DNA of 50,702 bases, taken from NCBI RefSeq assembly GCF_028656935.1, contig NZ_JAMDGZ010000011.1, forward strand, positions 1 to 50,702, read 5' to 3'. The stretch is from Pseudomonas rubra. Its GTDB lineage: Bacteria > Pseudomonadota > Gammaproteobacteria > Pseudomonadales > Pseudomonadaceae. A program made the translations under genes and the position numbers. Within the stretch, counting starts at the first letter, position 1. Each line of letters opens with the position of its first letter. Shown one piece after another: positions 18,870-26,696 of this stretch. The notes under the pieces are model-generated. The model saw nothing but the letters and a program-made list of their open reading frames with translations. It searched no databases and had not been told where the DNA came from.

Positions 18870-19078
18870 TCGGGGATCTGGATATCAGCGGGGTGTTCCT
18901 GCCCACGCTGCTGGTGATGATGGTAGTCACCTATCTGTTGTTCCTGGGGGTGCACGCGCTGCTCAACCGGGTGCATTTCTACCGCCTGGTCTGGCACCGG
19001 GCGCTGTTCAACGTTGCGCTGTACGCCGTGCTGCTCGGCACGCTCGACCACTTTTGCCGAAACCTGATGCTGCCATGA
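18866..19078 (+). CDS. DUF1656 (AaeX-like) small membrane protein
   Basis: This 70-residue protein has two hydrophobic segments (about residues 11-31 and 46-62), as expected for DUF1656/AaeX. These small proteins nearly always sit between a FUSC protein and an HlyD-like adaptor in efflux operons, as here. The GTG start at 18866 overlaps the end of the FUSC gene, and its TGA overlaps the next ATG (ATGA). Its exact role is unknown in the family. Confidence 0.85.
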   Translation: MIGDLDISGVFLPTLLVMMVVTYLLFLGVHALLNRVHFYRLVWHRALFNVALYAVLLGTLDHFCRNLMLP

Positions 19079-19950
19079 AAAAACCTTTGTTGACCCTGGG
19101 CCGCGTGGTCCTGACCCTGCTGGTAGTGACACTGGCGACCGTGCTGGTCTGGCAGATGGTCATGTACTACATGTTCGCGCCCTGGACCCGTGACGGGCAT
19201 ATCCGTGCCGATGTGATCCAGATCGCCCCGGATGTCTCCGGCCTGATCCAGCAGGTCGAGGTGCGCGACAACCAGGTGGTCAAGCGCGGCGACGTGCTGT
19301 TCACCATCGACCAGGACCGTTTCCACCTGGCCCTGCGCCAGGCCCAGGCGACGCTGGCCGAGCGCAAGGAAACCCTGGCCCAGGCCCAGCGTGAAGCCCG
19401 GCGTAACCGTGGCCTGGGCAACCTGGTGGCGCAGGAACAGCTGGAGGAGAGCCAGTCGCGCCAGGCCCGTGCCGAGTCGGCCCTGGCCGAAGCCCAGGTG
19501 GCAGTGGATGCCGCCCAACTGAACCTCGACCGTTCGGTGGTGCGCAGCCCGGTTGATGGCTACCTCAACGACCGCGCCCCGCGCGCCCACGAGTTCGTCA
19601 GCGCCGGGCGGGCGGTGCTGTCGGTGGTCGACAGCGATTCCTACCATGTCGATGGCTACTTCGAAGAGACCAAGCTGGCCGGCATTCATATCGGCCAGGC
19701 CGTGGATATCCGGGTGATGGGCGACAACACGCGCCTGCGCGGGCAGGTGCAAAGCATCGCTGCCGGCATTGAAGACCGTGACCGCAGCAGCGGCGCCAAC
19801 CTGCTGCCCAACGTCAACCCGGCGTTCAGCTGGGTGCGTCTGGCCCAACGAATCCCGGTGCGCATCGCCTTTGATGAAGTGCCTGCGGACTTTCGCATGA
19901 TCGCCGGGCGTACCGCGACGGTGTCGATCCTTGAGGGCAACGGGCAATGA
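19075..19950 (+). CDS. HlyD/AaeA-type efflux adaptor (periplasmic membrane-fusion protein)
   Basis: This 291-residue adaptor has an N-terminal membrane anchor (about residues 8-30) and the barrel-sandwich half-motif IRADVIQIAPDVSGLIQQVE. A short coiled coil spans about 85-145, followed by the second half VVRSPVDGYLNDRAP and a beta-barrel domain to the end. It should bridge the FUSC pump and the NodT-type outer-membrane channel. ATG at 19075 is chosen because it overlaps the DUF1656 stop as ATGA and starts the anchor. A longer in-frame opening exists upstream but overlaps the previous genes. It overlaps the next gene as ATGA. Confidence 0.9.
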   Translation: MKKPLLTLGRVVLTLLVVTLATVLVWQMVMYYMFAPWTRDGHIRADVIQIAPDVSGLIQQVEVRDNQVVKRGDVLFTIDQDRFHLALRQAQATLAERKETLAQAQREARRNRGLGNLVAQEQLEESQSRQARAESALAEAQVAVDAAQLNLDRSVVRSPVDGYLNDRAPRAHEFVSAGRAVLSVVDSDSYHVDGYFEETKLAGIHIGQAVDIRVMGDNTRLRGQVQSIAAGIEDRDRSSGANLLPNVNPAFSWVRLAQRIPVRIAFDEVPADFRMIAGRTATVSILEGNGQ

Positions 19951-21347
19951 AACGGCTGTCGCTGATCGGCCTGAGCCTGCTGCTGTCGGCCTGCCAGATG
20001 GTCGGGCCGGATTACCACGTGCCGAACAACGCAGCGGTCCAGCGCGCCGACCTGCAGGGCGAGCTGCGCCAGGACGCCGACAGCGTGGTCTCGGCGCCTG
20101 TGCCCAAAGACTGGTGGCACCTGTACCAGGACGAGCGCCTCAACGAGCTGGTACGCCAGGCCCTGGAGGCCAATAGCGAGCTGCGCGTGGCGGCAGCGAA
20201 CATTGCCAAGGCGCGCGCTCAGGTCGAAGAAGCCGAGGCCCGGGGTGGCTTCAACGGCGCGGTGAAGCTGGGTGCCCAGCGTTTGCAGGAGTCTGGCGAA
20301 GCCTTCCTGCAGCCGGAGAAAGTGCCGGTCGCCAACATTGGCGAGGCGATCATCAGCGCCTCCTACCAGTTTGACCTGTGGGGCACCCTCAAGCGTGGCG
20401 TCGAGGCCGCCCAGGCCAATGCCGATGCGACCCAGGCCGCGGCCGATACTGCCCGCATCACCCTGGTGGCGGATGTGGTGCGCGCCTACACCCAGGTGTG
20501 CGCGGCCAACGAGGAATACCACATCGCCCATGAGTCCCTGGACCTGCAGGAGCAGAGCGTGACCCTGACCCAGCGTCTGCGTGATGCCGGGCGCGGTGAT
20601 GAAACCCAGGTGACCCGTTCGCAGACCCAGTTCAAATCCTTGCGCGCCGAGTTGCCGCGTTATCAGGCCGCGCGCGAGGCGGGGCTATACAGCTTGTCGA
20701 TGTTGCTGGCCACACCGGTCAAGCAGTTACCGGCCGGTACCGCTGATTGCGCCGAGCTGCCGCACATCGCCCAAGTATTGCCGGTGGGTGATGGTGCCGC
20801 GTTGCTCAAGCGTCGTCCGGATATCCGTCAGGCCGAGCGCGGCCTGGCGGCGGCCACCGCAACCATCGGCGTGGCCACCGGGCAGCTGTATCCGGATATC
20901 AGCATCGGTGCCCAGGTGGGCACCATCGGGATTCTGGATAACCTCGCAGAGCCCGCAACCAACCGCTGGGGCTTTGGTCCATTGCTGACCTGGAATGTGC
21001 CGACCAATGGCTCACGGGCACGTATTCGAGAAGCTGAGGCCTCGACCCAGGCGGCGCTGGCGCATTTTGATGGCGTGGTGCTCAACGCCATTCGCGAAAC
21101 CCAGACCAGCCTTGTGCAGTACAGCGCTTTGCTTGCGCGGCGTGATGCCCTGGCCGATGCCGAGCGCTCGGCGCAGTTGGCGGCGCAGCAGACCCATCGC
21201 TTTTACCAGGCCGGGCGCGAGTCGTTCCTTGCGGACCTGCAGGCGACCCGCACCTACACTGACATGCGTGCGCAGCTGGCGGCGGCCAACACCCAGGTGG
21301 CGATGGGGCAGATCGGGTTGTTCCTAGCCTTGGGTGGCGGCTGGTAG
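19947..21347 (+). CDS. NodT/OprM-family outer-membrane efflux lipoprotein
   Basis: This 466-residue TolC-fold channel has a lipoprotein signal ending in LLSAC with Cys16 as the lipidation site, followed by MVGPDYHVP, which is typical of the NodT family. The two OEP halves are visible (about residues 60-250 and 270-460), with FDLWGTLKRGVEAAQA and LTWNVPTNGSRARIREAEA as family words. It completes the tripartite pump with the FUSC and HlyD proteins, and its ATG overlaps the adaptor stop. The C-terminus ends in GGGW. The substrate is unknown; by analogy with AaeAB, aromatic acids are one option. Confidence 0.9.
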   Translation: MKRLSLIGLSLLLSACQMVGPDYHVPNNAAVQRADLQGELRQDADSVVSAPVPKDWWHLYQDERLNELVRQALEANSELRVAAANIAKARAQVEEAEARGGFNGAVKLGAQRLQESGEAFLQPEKVPVANIGEAIISASYQFDLWGTLKRGVEAAQANADATQAAADTARITLVADVVRAYTQVCAANEEYHIAHESLDLQEQSVTLTQRLRDAGRGDETQVTRSQTQFKSLRAELPRYQAAREAGLYSLSMLLATPVKQLPAGTADCAELPHIAQVLPVGDGAALLKRRPDIRQAERGLAAATATIGVATGQLYPDISIGAQVGTIGILDNLAEPATNRWGFGPLLTWNVPTNGSRARIREAEASTQAALAHFDGVVLNAIRETQTSLVQYSALLARRDALADAERSAQLAAQQTHRFYQAGRESFLADLQATRTYTDMRAQLAAANTQVAMGQIGLFLALGGGW

Positions 21348-21352
21348 ATCGC

Positions 21353-21426
21353 ATCGCGGGGCAAGTCGAGGCGTCGCACCGCCGCTCCCACAGAGGCACC
21401 CTGTGGGAGCGGGCTTGCCCCGCGAT
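21353..21426. repeat. Pair of inverted REP elements, left copy with longer insert
   Basis: The right copy (21403-21426) is the same 24-bp REP as at 14469. The left copy (21353-21391) is its reverse complement, but the central part is replaced by the longer TCGAGGCGTCGCACCG, a variant form. The pair sits between the converging ends of the efflux channel and slipin genes and may serve as a terminator. Confidence 0.8.
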
Positions 21427-21431
21427 AGATC

Positions 21432-22178
21432 TCACTTATCCACAAAGCCTTTGAGCATCTCGATCGGCAACGGAAACACGATGGTCGACGACTTGTCGCC
21501 GGCAATGCTGCCCAGGGTCTGCATATAACGCAGTTGCATCGCTCCCGATTGGCGGCTGAGCATTTCTGCGGCCTGCATCAGCTTCTCCGAGGCCTGCAGT
21601 TCGCCTTCGGCATGGATCACCTTGGCCCGTCGTTCGCGTTCGGCTTCGGCCTGGCGGGCAATGGCGCGGATCATCGACTCGTTGAGGTCGACATGCTTGA
21701 TCTCGACGTTGGCTACCTTGATGCCCCAGGCATCGGTTTGCGCATCCAGCACCTGGCGAATGTCCAGGTTCAGCCGTTCGCGTTCGGCCAGCAGTTCATC
21801 CAGCTCATGCTTGCCGAGCACCGCGCGCAACGTGGTCTGCGCCAGCTGGCTGGTGGCCATGAGAAAGTCCTCGACCTGGATGATTGCCTTCTGCGGGTCG
21901 AGCACGCGAAAGTACAACACGGCGTTGACCTTGACCGAAACGTTGTCGCGGGTGATGACGTCCTGCGGCGGGACATCGAGAACGATGGTGCGCAGGTCGA
22001 CCCGGACCATCTGCTGGATCCCCGGAATCAACAACACCAGCCCCGGCCCCTTGACCCGCCAAAAGCGCCCGAGCTGGAACACCACGCCCCGCTCGTATTC
22101 GCGCAGGATGCGAAACGCCGACAGCAACAGCACCGCCAGCAGTGCCAGCAAGGCGCCAAAGCCCAGTTCGAAAAACAT
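21432..22178 (-). CDS. Slipin (stomatin/SPFH-family membrane protein)
   Basis: This 248-residue protein has an N-terminal hydrophobic hairpin (about residues 3-22) and an SPFH domain (about 25-190). [20 protein letters not shown] and [20 protein letters not shown] are hallmark stretches. A helical tail with [16 protein letters not shown] follows. Slipins form large membrane scaffolds and are usually encoded with an NfeD-type membrane protease, exactly as here: the protease gene ends one base before this ATG. In such pairs the protease can cut the slipin C-terminus. The biological target is unknown. Confidence 0.93.
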   Translation of the reverse strand: MFFELGFGALLALLAVLLLSAFRILREYERGVVFQLGRFWRVKGPGLVLLIPGIQQMVRVDLRTIVLDVPPQDVITRDNVSVKVNAVLYFRVLDPQKAIIQVEDFLMATSQLAQTTLRAVLGKHELDELLAERERLNLDIRQVLDAQTDAWGIKVANVEIKHVDLNESMIRAIARQAEAERERRAKVIHAEGELQASEKLMQAAEMLSRQSGAMQLRYMQTLGSIAGDKSSTIVFPLPIEMLKGFVDK

Positions 22179-22179
22179 T

Positions 22180-23553
22180 TCAGTCTCCTCGCGCCGGCGC
22201 TTCGGCCTCGGCGCTGACGTCTAGTAGTACGCCCTTGCGAGTGATCACCCGAACGCATTGCCCTACCTGCAGTGGCGTCTGGCACTGGGCCTGCCACTGC
22301 TCACCCTGTGCCTGTACGGAACCTATGAACGGATCAGCGTCATTGACCGCCATCACCGTCGCCAGGCTGCCCACCAGCCCCGCGTCACCGCTGACCAGCG
22401 CCCGTTTGCGCGCTTTCATGGCCATGCCCAGCACACCGCCGAGCAACAGCGCCGAGAGCAGGGCTAGACTCAGGATCAAGGCGATGGGGATGCCGAAGCC
22501 GGGCACATCGGTATCCATCAGGATGACCGCACCGACCACGAAGGCGACGATACCGCCAAAGCCAACCACGCCGAAACTGGGCAAGAACGCCTCGGCAATC
22601 ATGAACGCGATACCAAGCATGATCAGCGCCGCGCCAGCGTAGTTCACCGGCAGCAACTGCAAGGCGTACAGCGCGACCAGCAGGCAGATGCCGCCTACCA
22701 CCCCGCCAACCCCGGAGCCAGGGCTCATGAACTCGAACAGCAAGCCGTAGATGCCGATCATGATCAAAATCAGCGCCACGCTCGGGTTGGTGATCACCGC
22801 CAGCAGGCGCGTGCGCCAGTCCGGCTCGCGCTCGATGATGCTCACGTTGGCGGTGTGCAACTGCACCGGCTGGCCGGCCGCTTCGAGGCTTTTGCCATCG
22901 AGCTGGCGCAGCAGGTCAGGCAGGTCGTTGGCGATGCGGTCGATGACTTTAAGGCGCAAGGCTTCATTGGCCGGCAGGCTGACGGATTGGCGCACCGCCT
23001 GTTCCGCCCAATCGGCATTGCGCCCACGCAGTTGCGCCAGGCCGCGAATATAGGCTGCGGCGTCGTTGATCTGCTTGCGGGTCAGGGTGTCTTGCTCACT
23101 GTTGGGCGCTTGCTTGTCACTGGTGGGGGCGGCCGGGTCCTTCGGCGTACCCGGCAGGCCGCCGATCTGCACCGGAGTGGCGGCACCAAGGTTGGTGCCT
23201 GGGGCCATCGCGGCAATGTGGCTGGCGTAGAGGATGTACGTCCCGGCGCTGGCCGCACGGGCGCCACCGGGGGCGACAAAGGTGGCAATCGGTACGGGGC
23301 TGGCGAGAATCGCCTTGATCATTGTGCGCATCGAGCTGTCGAGCCCGCCGGGGGTATCGAGGCGGATCACCACCAGTTGCGCCTGCTGCACTTTGGCCTG
23401 CTCCAGGCCGCGCACAAGATAGTCGGCGCTGGCCGGGCCGATGGCGTCGTTGATGCTCAACACCAGCACAGGGTTTGCGGGCGCAGCCACACCGCTCGTC
23501 AGCACGCCGAGTAGTAAAAACAGAAGCAGGTGCCGACACCAGCGAGCGCTCAC
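22180..23553 (-). CDS. NfeD-family membrane-bound ClpP-class serine protease
   Basis: This 457-residue protein has a signal peptide (about 1-24) and a ClpP-like protease domain (about 28-220). Four or so membrane segments follow (about 245-370), then an NfeD OB-fold domain (about 390-450). The Ser/Lys pair expected for this class is visible as Ser102 in [11 protein letters not shown] and Lys160 in [10 protein letters not shown]. It is the partner of the slipin gene next to it, with a one-base gap, so the two are surely co-transcribed. The start used is GTG at 23553; it has no strong ribosome site, so the exact start is uncertain. Confidence 0.9.
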   Translation of the reverse strand: MSARWCRHLLLFLLLGVLTSGVAAPANPVLVLSINDAIGPASADYLVRGLEQAKVQQAQLVVIRLDTPGGLDSSMRTMIKAILASPVPIATFVAPGGARAASAGTYILYASHIAAMAPGTNLGAATPVQIGGLPGTPKDPAAPTSDKQAPNSEQDTLTRKQINDAAAYIRGLAQLRGRNADWAEQAVRQSVSLPANEALRLKVIDRIANDLPDLLRQLDGKSLEAAGQPVQLHTANVSIIEREPDWRTRLLAVITNPSVALILIMIGIYGLLFEFMSPGSGVGGVVGGICLLVALYALQLLPVNYAGAALIMLGIAFMIAEAFLPSFGVVGFGGIVAFVVGAVILMDTDVPGFGIPIALILSLALLSALLLGGVLGMAMKARKRALVSGDAGLVGSLATVMAVNDADPFIGSVQAQGEQWQAQCQTPLQVGQCVRVITRKGVLLDVSAEAEAPARGD

Positions 23554-23655
23554 CTGAATTCACCCGGGCTGTGCGTGTCCAATAAGTTTAGTCGGCCGCT
23601 TGGCGCAGCACGGCCTAAACTTCAAAGGTGGGGGCGCTGTATCCGGAGGTGCATC

Positions 23656-24114
23656 ATGCGTATGGCAAAAACCCTGCAGCAATGCCTGGACAAGGCTGGC
23701 TGCGATTACGACATTGTTTCTCACCCGCACTCATCCACCAGTCTTGAGTCGGCGCGTACAGCCGGGGTGCCTGCTGAACGGGTGGCCAAGTCGGTCATGC
23801 TCGACGACCGCCACGGCAACTACCTGATGGCCGTGCTGCCGGCCAACCGTCACCTGGACATGAGCAAGGTGCGCGCTACTGGCGCATGGCAAATGACCCA
23901 TGAAAGCGGCCTGCCACATCTGTTTGGCGACTGCGAGCGTGGCGCGATTCCGGCGCTGGGTGATGCGTATTCGATCAAGATGCTGGTCGATCCGACCCTG
24001 ACCCGTCAGGGCGATATCTATGTCGAGGCCGGTGATCACGACCACTTGATCCACATGAACATGGCGCAATACCTGAAACTGGTGCCAAACGCCGAAGTGC
24101 GTGAGGTGTGCTGA
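23656..24114 (+). CDS. YbaK/ProX-type aminoacyl-tRNA deacylase-like protein
   Basis: This 152-residue single-domain protein is of the YbaK/EbsC family, whose members hydrolyse mis-acylated tRNAs. The N-terminal MAKTLQQCLDKAGCDYDIV and the central AKSVMLDDRHGNYLMAVLPA fit the fold, and the Lys in AKSVML is the residue expected in the active site. ATG at 23656 has GGAGGT 5 bp upstream; an ATG two codons later is also possible. Its 3' end lies 60 bp before the DUF2789 gene, so the two may be co-transcribed. The tRNA substrate cannot be told from sequence. Confidence 0.8.
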   Translation: MRMAKTLQQCLDKAGCDYDIVSHPHSSTSLESARTAGVPAERVAKSVMLDDRHGNYLMAVLPANRHLDMSKVRATGAWQMTHESGLPHLFGDCERGAIPALGDAYSIKMLVDPTLTRQGDIYVEAGDHDHLIHMNMAQYLKLVPNAEVREVC

Positions 24115-24174
24115 TGATCAACCCACTGCCAGGCTGGCGTCGTGGATGCCCGGCCTGGCCTCAAGGAGTCATGC

Positions 24175-24417
24175 ATGGAACCGAACATTCATCCGTTTTC
24201 GGAGCTCTTCAAACAGCTTGGCCTGGCTGACGATGCGCAGAGTATCGACCAGTTCATCACCAGTCATTCGCCGCTGAAAAACGAAATAAAACTGGTGGAT
24301 GCACCCTTCTGGACCGAGAGTCAGCGGGACTTTCTCAGGCAAAGCATTAGTGATGACGCTGACTGGGCAGAGCCGTTCGACCAGCTCAACGAGGCGTTGA
24401 GGCGTCCGCGAAAATAA
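24175..24417 (+). CDS. DUF2789 small protein
   Basis: This 80-residue soluble protein matches the DUF2789 pattern: an N-terminal FSELFKQLGL helix, then SHSPLKNEIKLVDAPFW and a C-terminal helix. The function is unknown. ATG at 24175 is chosen for the AAGGAG 6 bp upstream; an upstream in-frame ATG at 24142 has no such site. It follows the YbaK-like gene on the same strand. Confidence 0.75.
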   Translation: MEPNIHPFSELFKQLGLADDAQSIDQFITSHSPLKNEIKLVDAPFWTESQRDFLRQSISDDADWAEPFDQLNEALRRPRK

Positions 24418-24488
24418 TCGCTGAGCGGCACATCTACCGGCGAATGGCGTTGCTATGCTCAGGAAAAAACAACAAGGGGATAGCGCCA

Positions 24489-25127
24489 ATGAAAGATCCC
24501 TATGCCGCCGGATTCTGGTGCGCCGTGACTGCCTTGGGGCTGCTGACCGTCGGCTATTTCTATGGCATCAAACAGACTCACCAACTGGGCCAGGCCCTGG
24601 TTTTTCTCTATGCCGCCGGGGGCGTGATCGGCGCGCTGGCGCTGACTGCGCTGGCGTGGATTGCCTGGCAGCAACTGCGGGTCAGCAAGCGTCAGTTGGC
24701 TCAGGGGCGCACCCTGGTGGCGATCTGGAACACCAAGGTTGCCTTGCGCCGGGTCGAAACCGTGTTCGACCGCTATTTCTGGGGTAGCTACTGGCAGCCC
24801 GGGCGCACCTTCCAGGAGGTGATGGGCGAGCTTGAAGGCACGCCGCTGGAGCAGAGCCTGGAAGCCTTGAAGCGCCAATGCCGCGAGCTGGATCGCGAAA
24901 CCCACGACCACCGCCGGCACTGGCTGGACAACGCCCGTGAGTTGTCCACGGTGGCGACCGCTATGGCCCGGGAGCGCTACCAACTGGACTTGTGCGATTC
25001 GCAGCAAAGCAGTGGCCGTGGCGCCGCCGTGCTCAACCGTGACCTGGAAGTGCTGGTGTACACCTGGTCGGCGCGCCTGCGCAGCTTCGACCACCAGCTC
25101 GATGAGCTGGAGGGCGAATACCGCTGA
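24489..25127 (+). CDS. Two-TM membrane protein with cytoplasmic helical domain, function unknown
   Basis: This 212-residue protein has two membrane segments (about residues 10-27 and 37-60) followed by a charged, mostly helical soluble part with Arg/Glu-rich coiled-coil character. I do not recognise the family and see no catalytic motif. ATG at 24489 has AAGGGG about 9 bp upstream. It converges on the CBS-domain gene, with one base between the two stops. Codon use is typical of the window, so it is a real gene. Confidence 0.65.
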   Translation: MKDPYAAGFWCAVTALGLLTVGYFYGIKQTHQLGQALVFLYAAGGVIGALALTALAWIAWQQLRVSKRQLAQGRTLVAIWNTKVALRRVETVFDRYFWGSYWQPGRTFQEVMGELEGTPLEQSLEALKRQCRELDRETHDHRRHWLDNARELSTVATAMARERYQLDLCDSQQSSGRGAAVLNRDLEVLVYTWSARLRSFDHQLDELEGEYR

Positions 25128-25128
25128 T

Positions 25129-25569
25129 TCAGTCGCCGCGAATGTACTGTTCCAGTTGCTGGATCATATTGGCCTGCTCGGCGATGGCTTCCTTGACCAG
25201 GTCACCGATCGACAGCAAGCCGAGCAGCTCGCCATTCTCGACCACCGGCAGGTGGCGCAGGTGACTGTTGGTCATCATGCTCATGCAGTAGTCGATATTC
25301 TGGTGCGGGTCGACGGTGATCACCGGTGCACTCATGATCGCGCTGACTGGTGTGCCCACTGAGCTGCGGCCCTTGAGCACCATCTTGCGCGCATAGTCAC
25401 GCTCGCTGACGATCCCCACCACTTCCCCGTTCTCCACCACAGGCAGGGCGCCGACGTTCTTCTCGGCCATCAACTTCAGCGCATCGAGCACCATGTGGTC
25501 AGGGCCAATGGTGTGCACCTGGTGGTGCTGCTGGGCTTTTGTCTTTAGAAGCTGTGCCACGGTTTTCAT
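25129..25569 (-). CDS. Tandem CBS-domain protein
   Basis: This 146-residue protein consists of two CBS motifs (about residues 10-65 and 75-135), which together make one adenine-nucleotide-binding Bateman module. Visible words are ALPVVENGEVVGIVSERDYA and HLRHLPVVENGELLGLLSIG. It carries no effector domain, so it probably senses AMP/ATP or similar ligands and acts on a partner. ATG at 25569 is chosen because GAGG lies just upstream and the Bateman module starts soon after. A longer opening to 25695 adds unlikely residues. Confidence 0.82.
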   Translation of the reverse strand: MKTVAQLLKTKAQQHHQVHTIGPDHMVLDALKLMAEKNVGALPVVENGEVVGIVSERDYARKMVLKGRSSVGTPVSAIMSAPVITVDPHQNIDYCMSMMTNSHLRHLPVVENGELLGLLSIGDLVKEAIAEQANMIQQLEQYIRGD

Positions 25570-25743
25570 AGAGGCCTCTGCGATGCTGGGAGTGGGTGAC
25601 GGCAGATAGCTACAGAATCGTGTACAGATGGCCGCAGGGCAAGGGCGAAAGCGGCATCGATGTGATTGAAAAACGTCATGGGCGCAAAAATGCAAAAGCG
25701 GCCAATGATGGCCGCTTTGCGTTGAGTCTCGATCAATCTGTGA

Positions 25744-26196
25744 TCAAGCGATACCTTTCGGGTTCGGGCCGAAACGGTTCGGGCCTGGCTGGCTGTCCTG
25801 GCACAGGAAGATCAGGTTGACGATCGGGAGCAGCAACCACCAGCCGCTACGGTCGGTATCGTGCATGCGTCGCACGCCAACGGCGATGCCCGGGATCAGC
25901 ACTGCCAGGCTGTACAGATTGGAGAGGATGGCGCCGACACCGGCTACACCTTCAATAAAGCCCAGCACCATGGCAATCAGGACGTTGACCAGGCAGAACA
26001 TCCAGTATTCCTTGCGGCGTGCGCGGCCAGCGAATACGGCGTACTTCTTCAGTACTTCAAAGTACCAGATGCCGGTCGGCGCAGGCGCGGCGGTTGCAGC
26101 GGCTGGCGCAGTTGCTTGCGGCGCGCCGCAGGCAGGGCAGGCCACGGCGCTGTTGTGGATTTCCTTGGCGCAGCCGCGGCAAAAAACCATACTCAT
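25744..26196 (-). CDS. Zinc-ribbon plus DUF805 membrane protein
   Basis: This 150-residue protein starts with a zinc ribbon, MSMVFCRGCAKEIH, with Cys6, Cys9, Cys20 and Cys23. An Ala/Pro-rich linker (about 25-45) leads to a DUF805 membrane domain (about 48-140) containing FAGRARRKEYWMF and GVRRMHDTDRSGWW, both diagnostic of DUF805. The function of the family is unknown. AAGGGA lies about 7 bp before the ATG. It follows by 15 bp the gene at 26212-26565, whose first 29 residues are closely similar, so the two form a likely operon of fused duplicates. Confidence 0.85.
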   Translation of the reverse strand: MSMVFCRGCAKEIHNSAVACPACGAPQATAPAAATAAPAPTGIWYFEVLKKYAVFAGRARRKEYWMFCLVNVLIAMVLGFIEGVAGVGAILSNLYSLAVLIPGIAVGVRRMHDTDRSGWWLLLPIVNLIFLCQDSQPGPNRFGPNPKGIA

Positions 26197-26211
26197 TTGT
26201 TGTCCCTTACA

Positions 26212-26565
26212 TTAATTGACTGAAAGTCCGATATACACAAACAGAGAAATGCCCGACATAGCCGCACCGGCTACCGCCATGTTGCTTCCCGGCTTTTTAT
26301 TGATGAGGCTGAGGATACCCAAGATCAGTCCGGCTAGCGCAAATAGGCTCAACCCCAAAAGGGTGTCACTGTCCCATTCGCCGTCATCGGTGAGAGTAAC
26401 TGCGCACAGAATCCCGAGGATAAGCGAGGTAATGCTCATCCAGTACGATGGCTGGCTGGCAGGTTGAGCTGCAGCGGGAAGATACTGAGGGGCGCCGCAC
26501 GTTGGGCAGCTAGGAGCCGTTTCATGGATTTCCTTGGCACAACCGCGGCAAAAAACCATTGCCAT
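26212..26565 (-). CDS. Zinc-ribbon membrane protein, function unknown
   Basis: This 117-residue protein has the N-terminal zinc ribbon MAMVFCRGCAKEIH with Cys6/Cys9 and Cys20/Cys23, a short linker, and two or three hydrophobic segments (about 42-60, 70-88 and 95-116). The C-terminal part resembles small DUF4190-like membrane domains but I am not certain. AAAGGAA lies about 6 bp before the ATG. It is the upstream partner of the DUF805 protein gene. The DNA around the first codons (CCGCGGCAAAAAACCAT on the plus strand) is identical in the two genes, pointing to duplication of the zinc-ribbon segment. Confidence 0.75.
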   Translation of the reverse strand: MAMVFCRGCAKEIHETAPSCPTCGAPQYLPAAAQPASQPSYWMSITSLILGILCAVTLTDDGEWDSDTLLGLSLFALAGLILGILSLINKKPGSNMAVAGAAMSGISLFVYIGLSVN

Positions 26566-26696
26566 GACAATTCCTTTTGATCGTTTTCGCTTGCGTGGGC
26601 GCAGCAGCGGGCGCCGCGGAGTTTACCAAATATTTCATAGATGGCGTAACGGTGGCAGTACCCTGCGGCACACAAGGTGCGGCAGGGCACGACACA

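Noticed and set aside
18796..19074. Extended N-terminus of the HlyD-like adaptor
   Set aside because: The extension overlaps the FUSC and DUF1656 genes, and the membrane anchor and ATGA overlap both point to the start at 19075.
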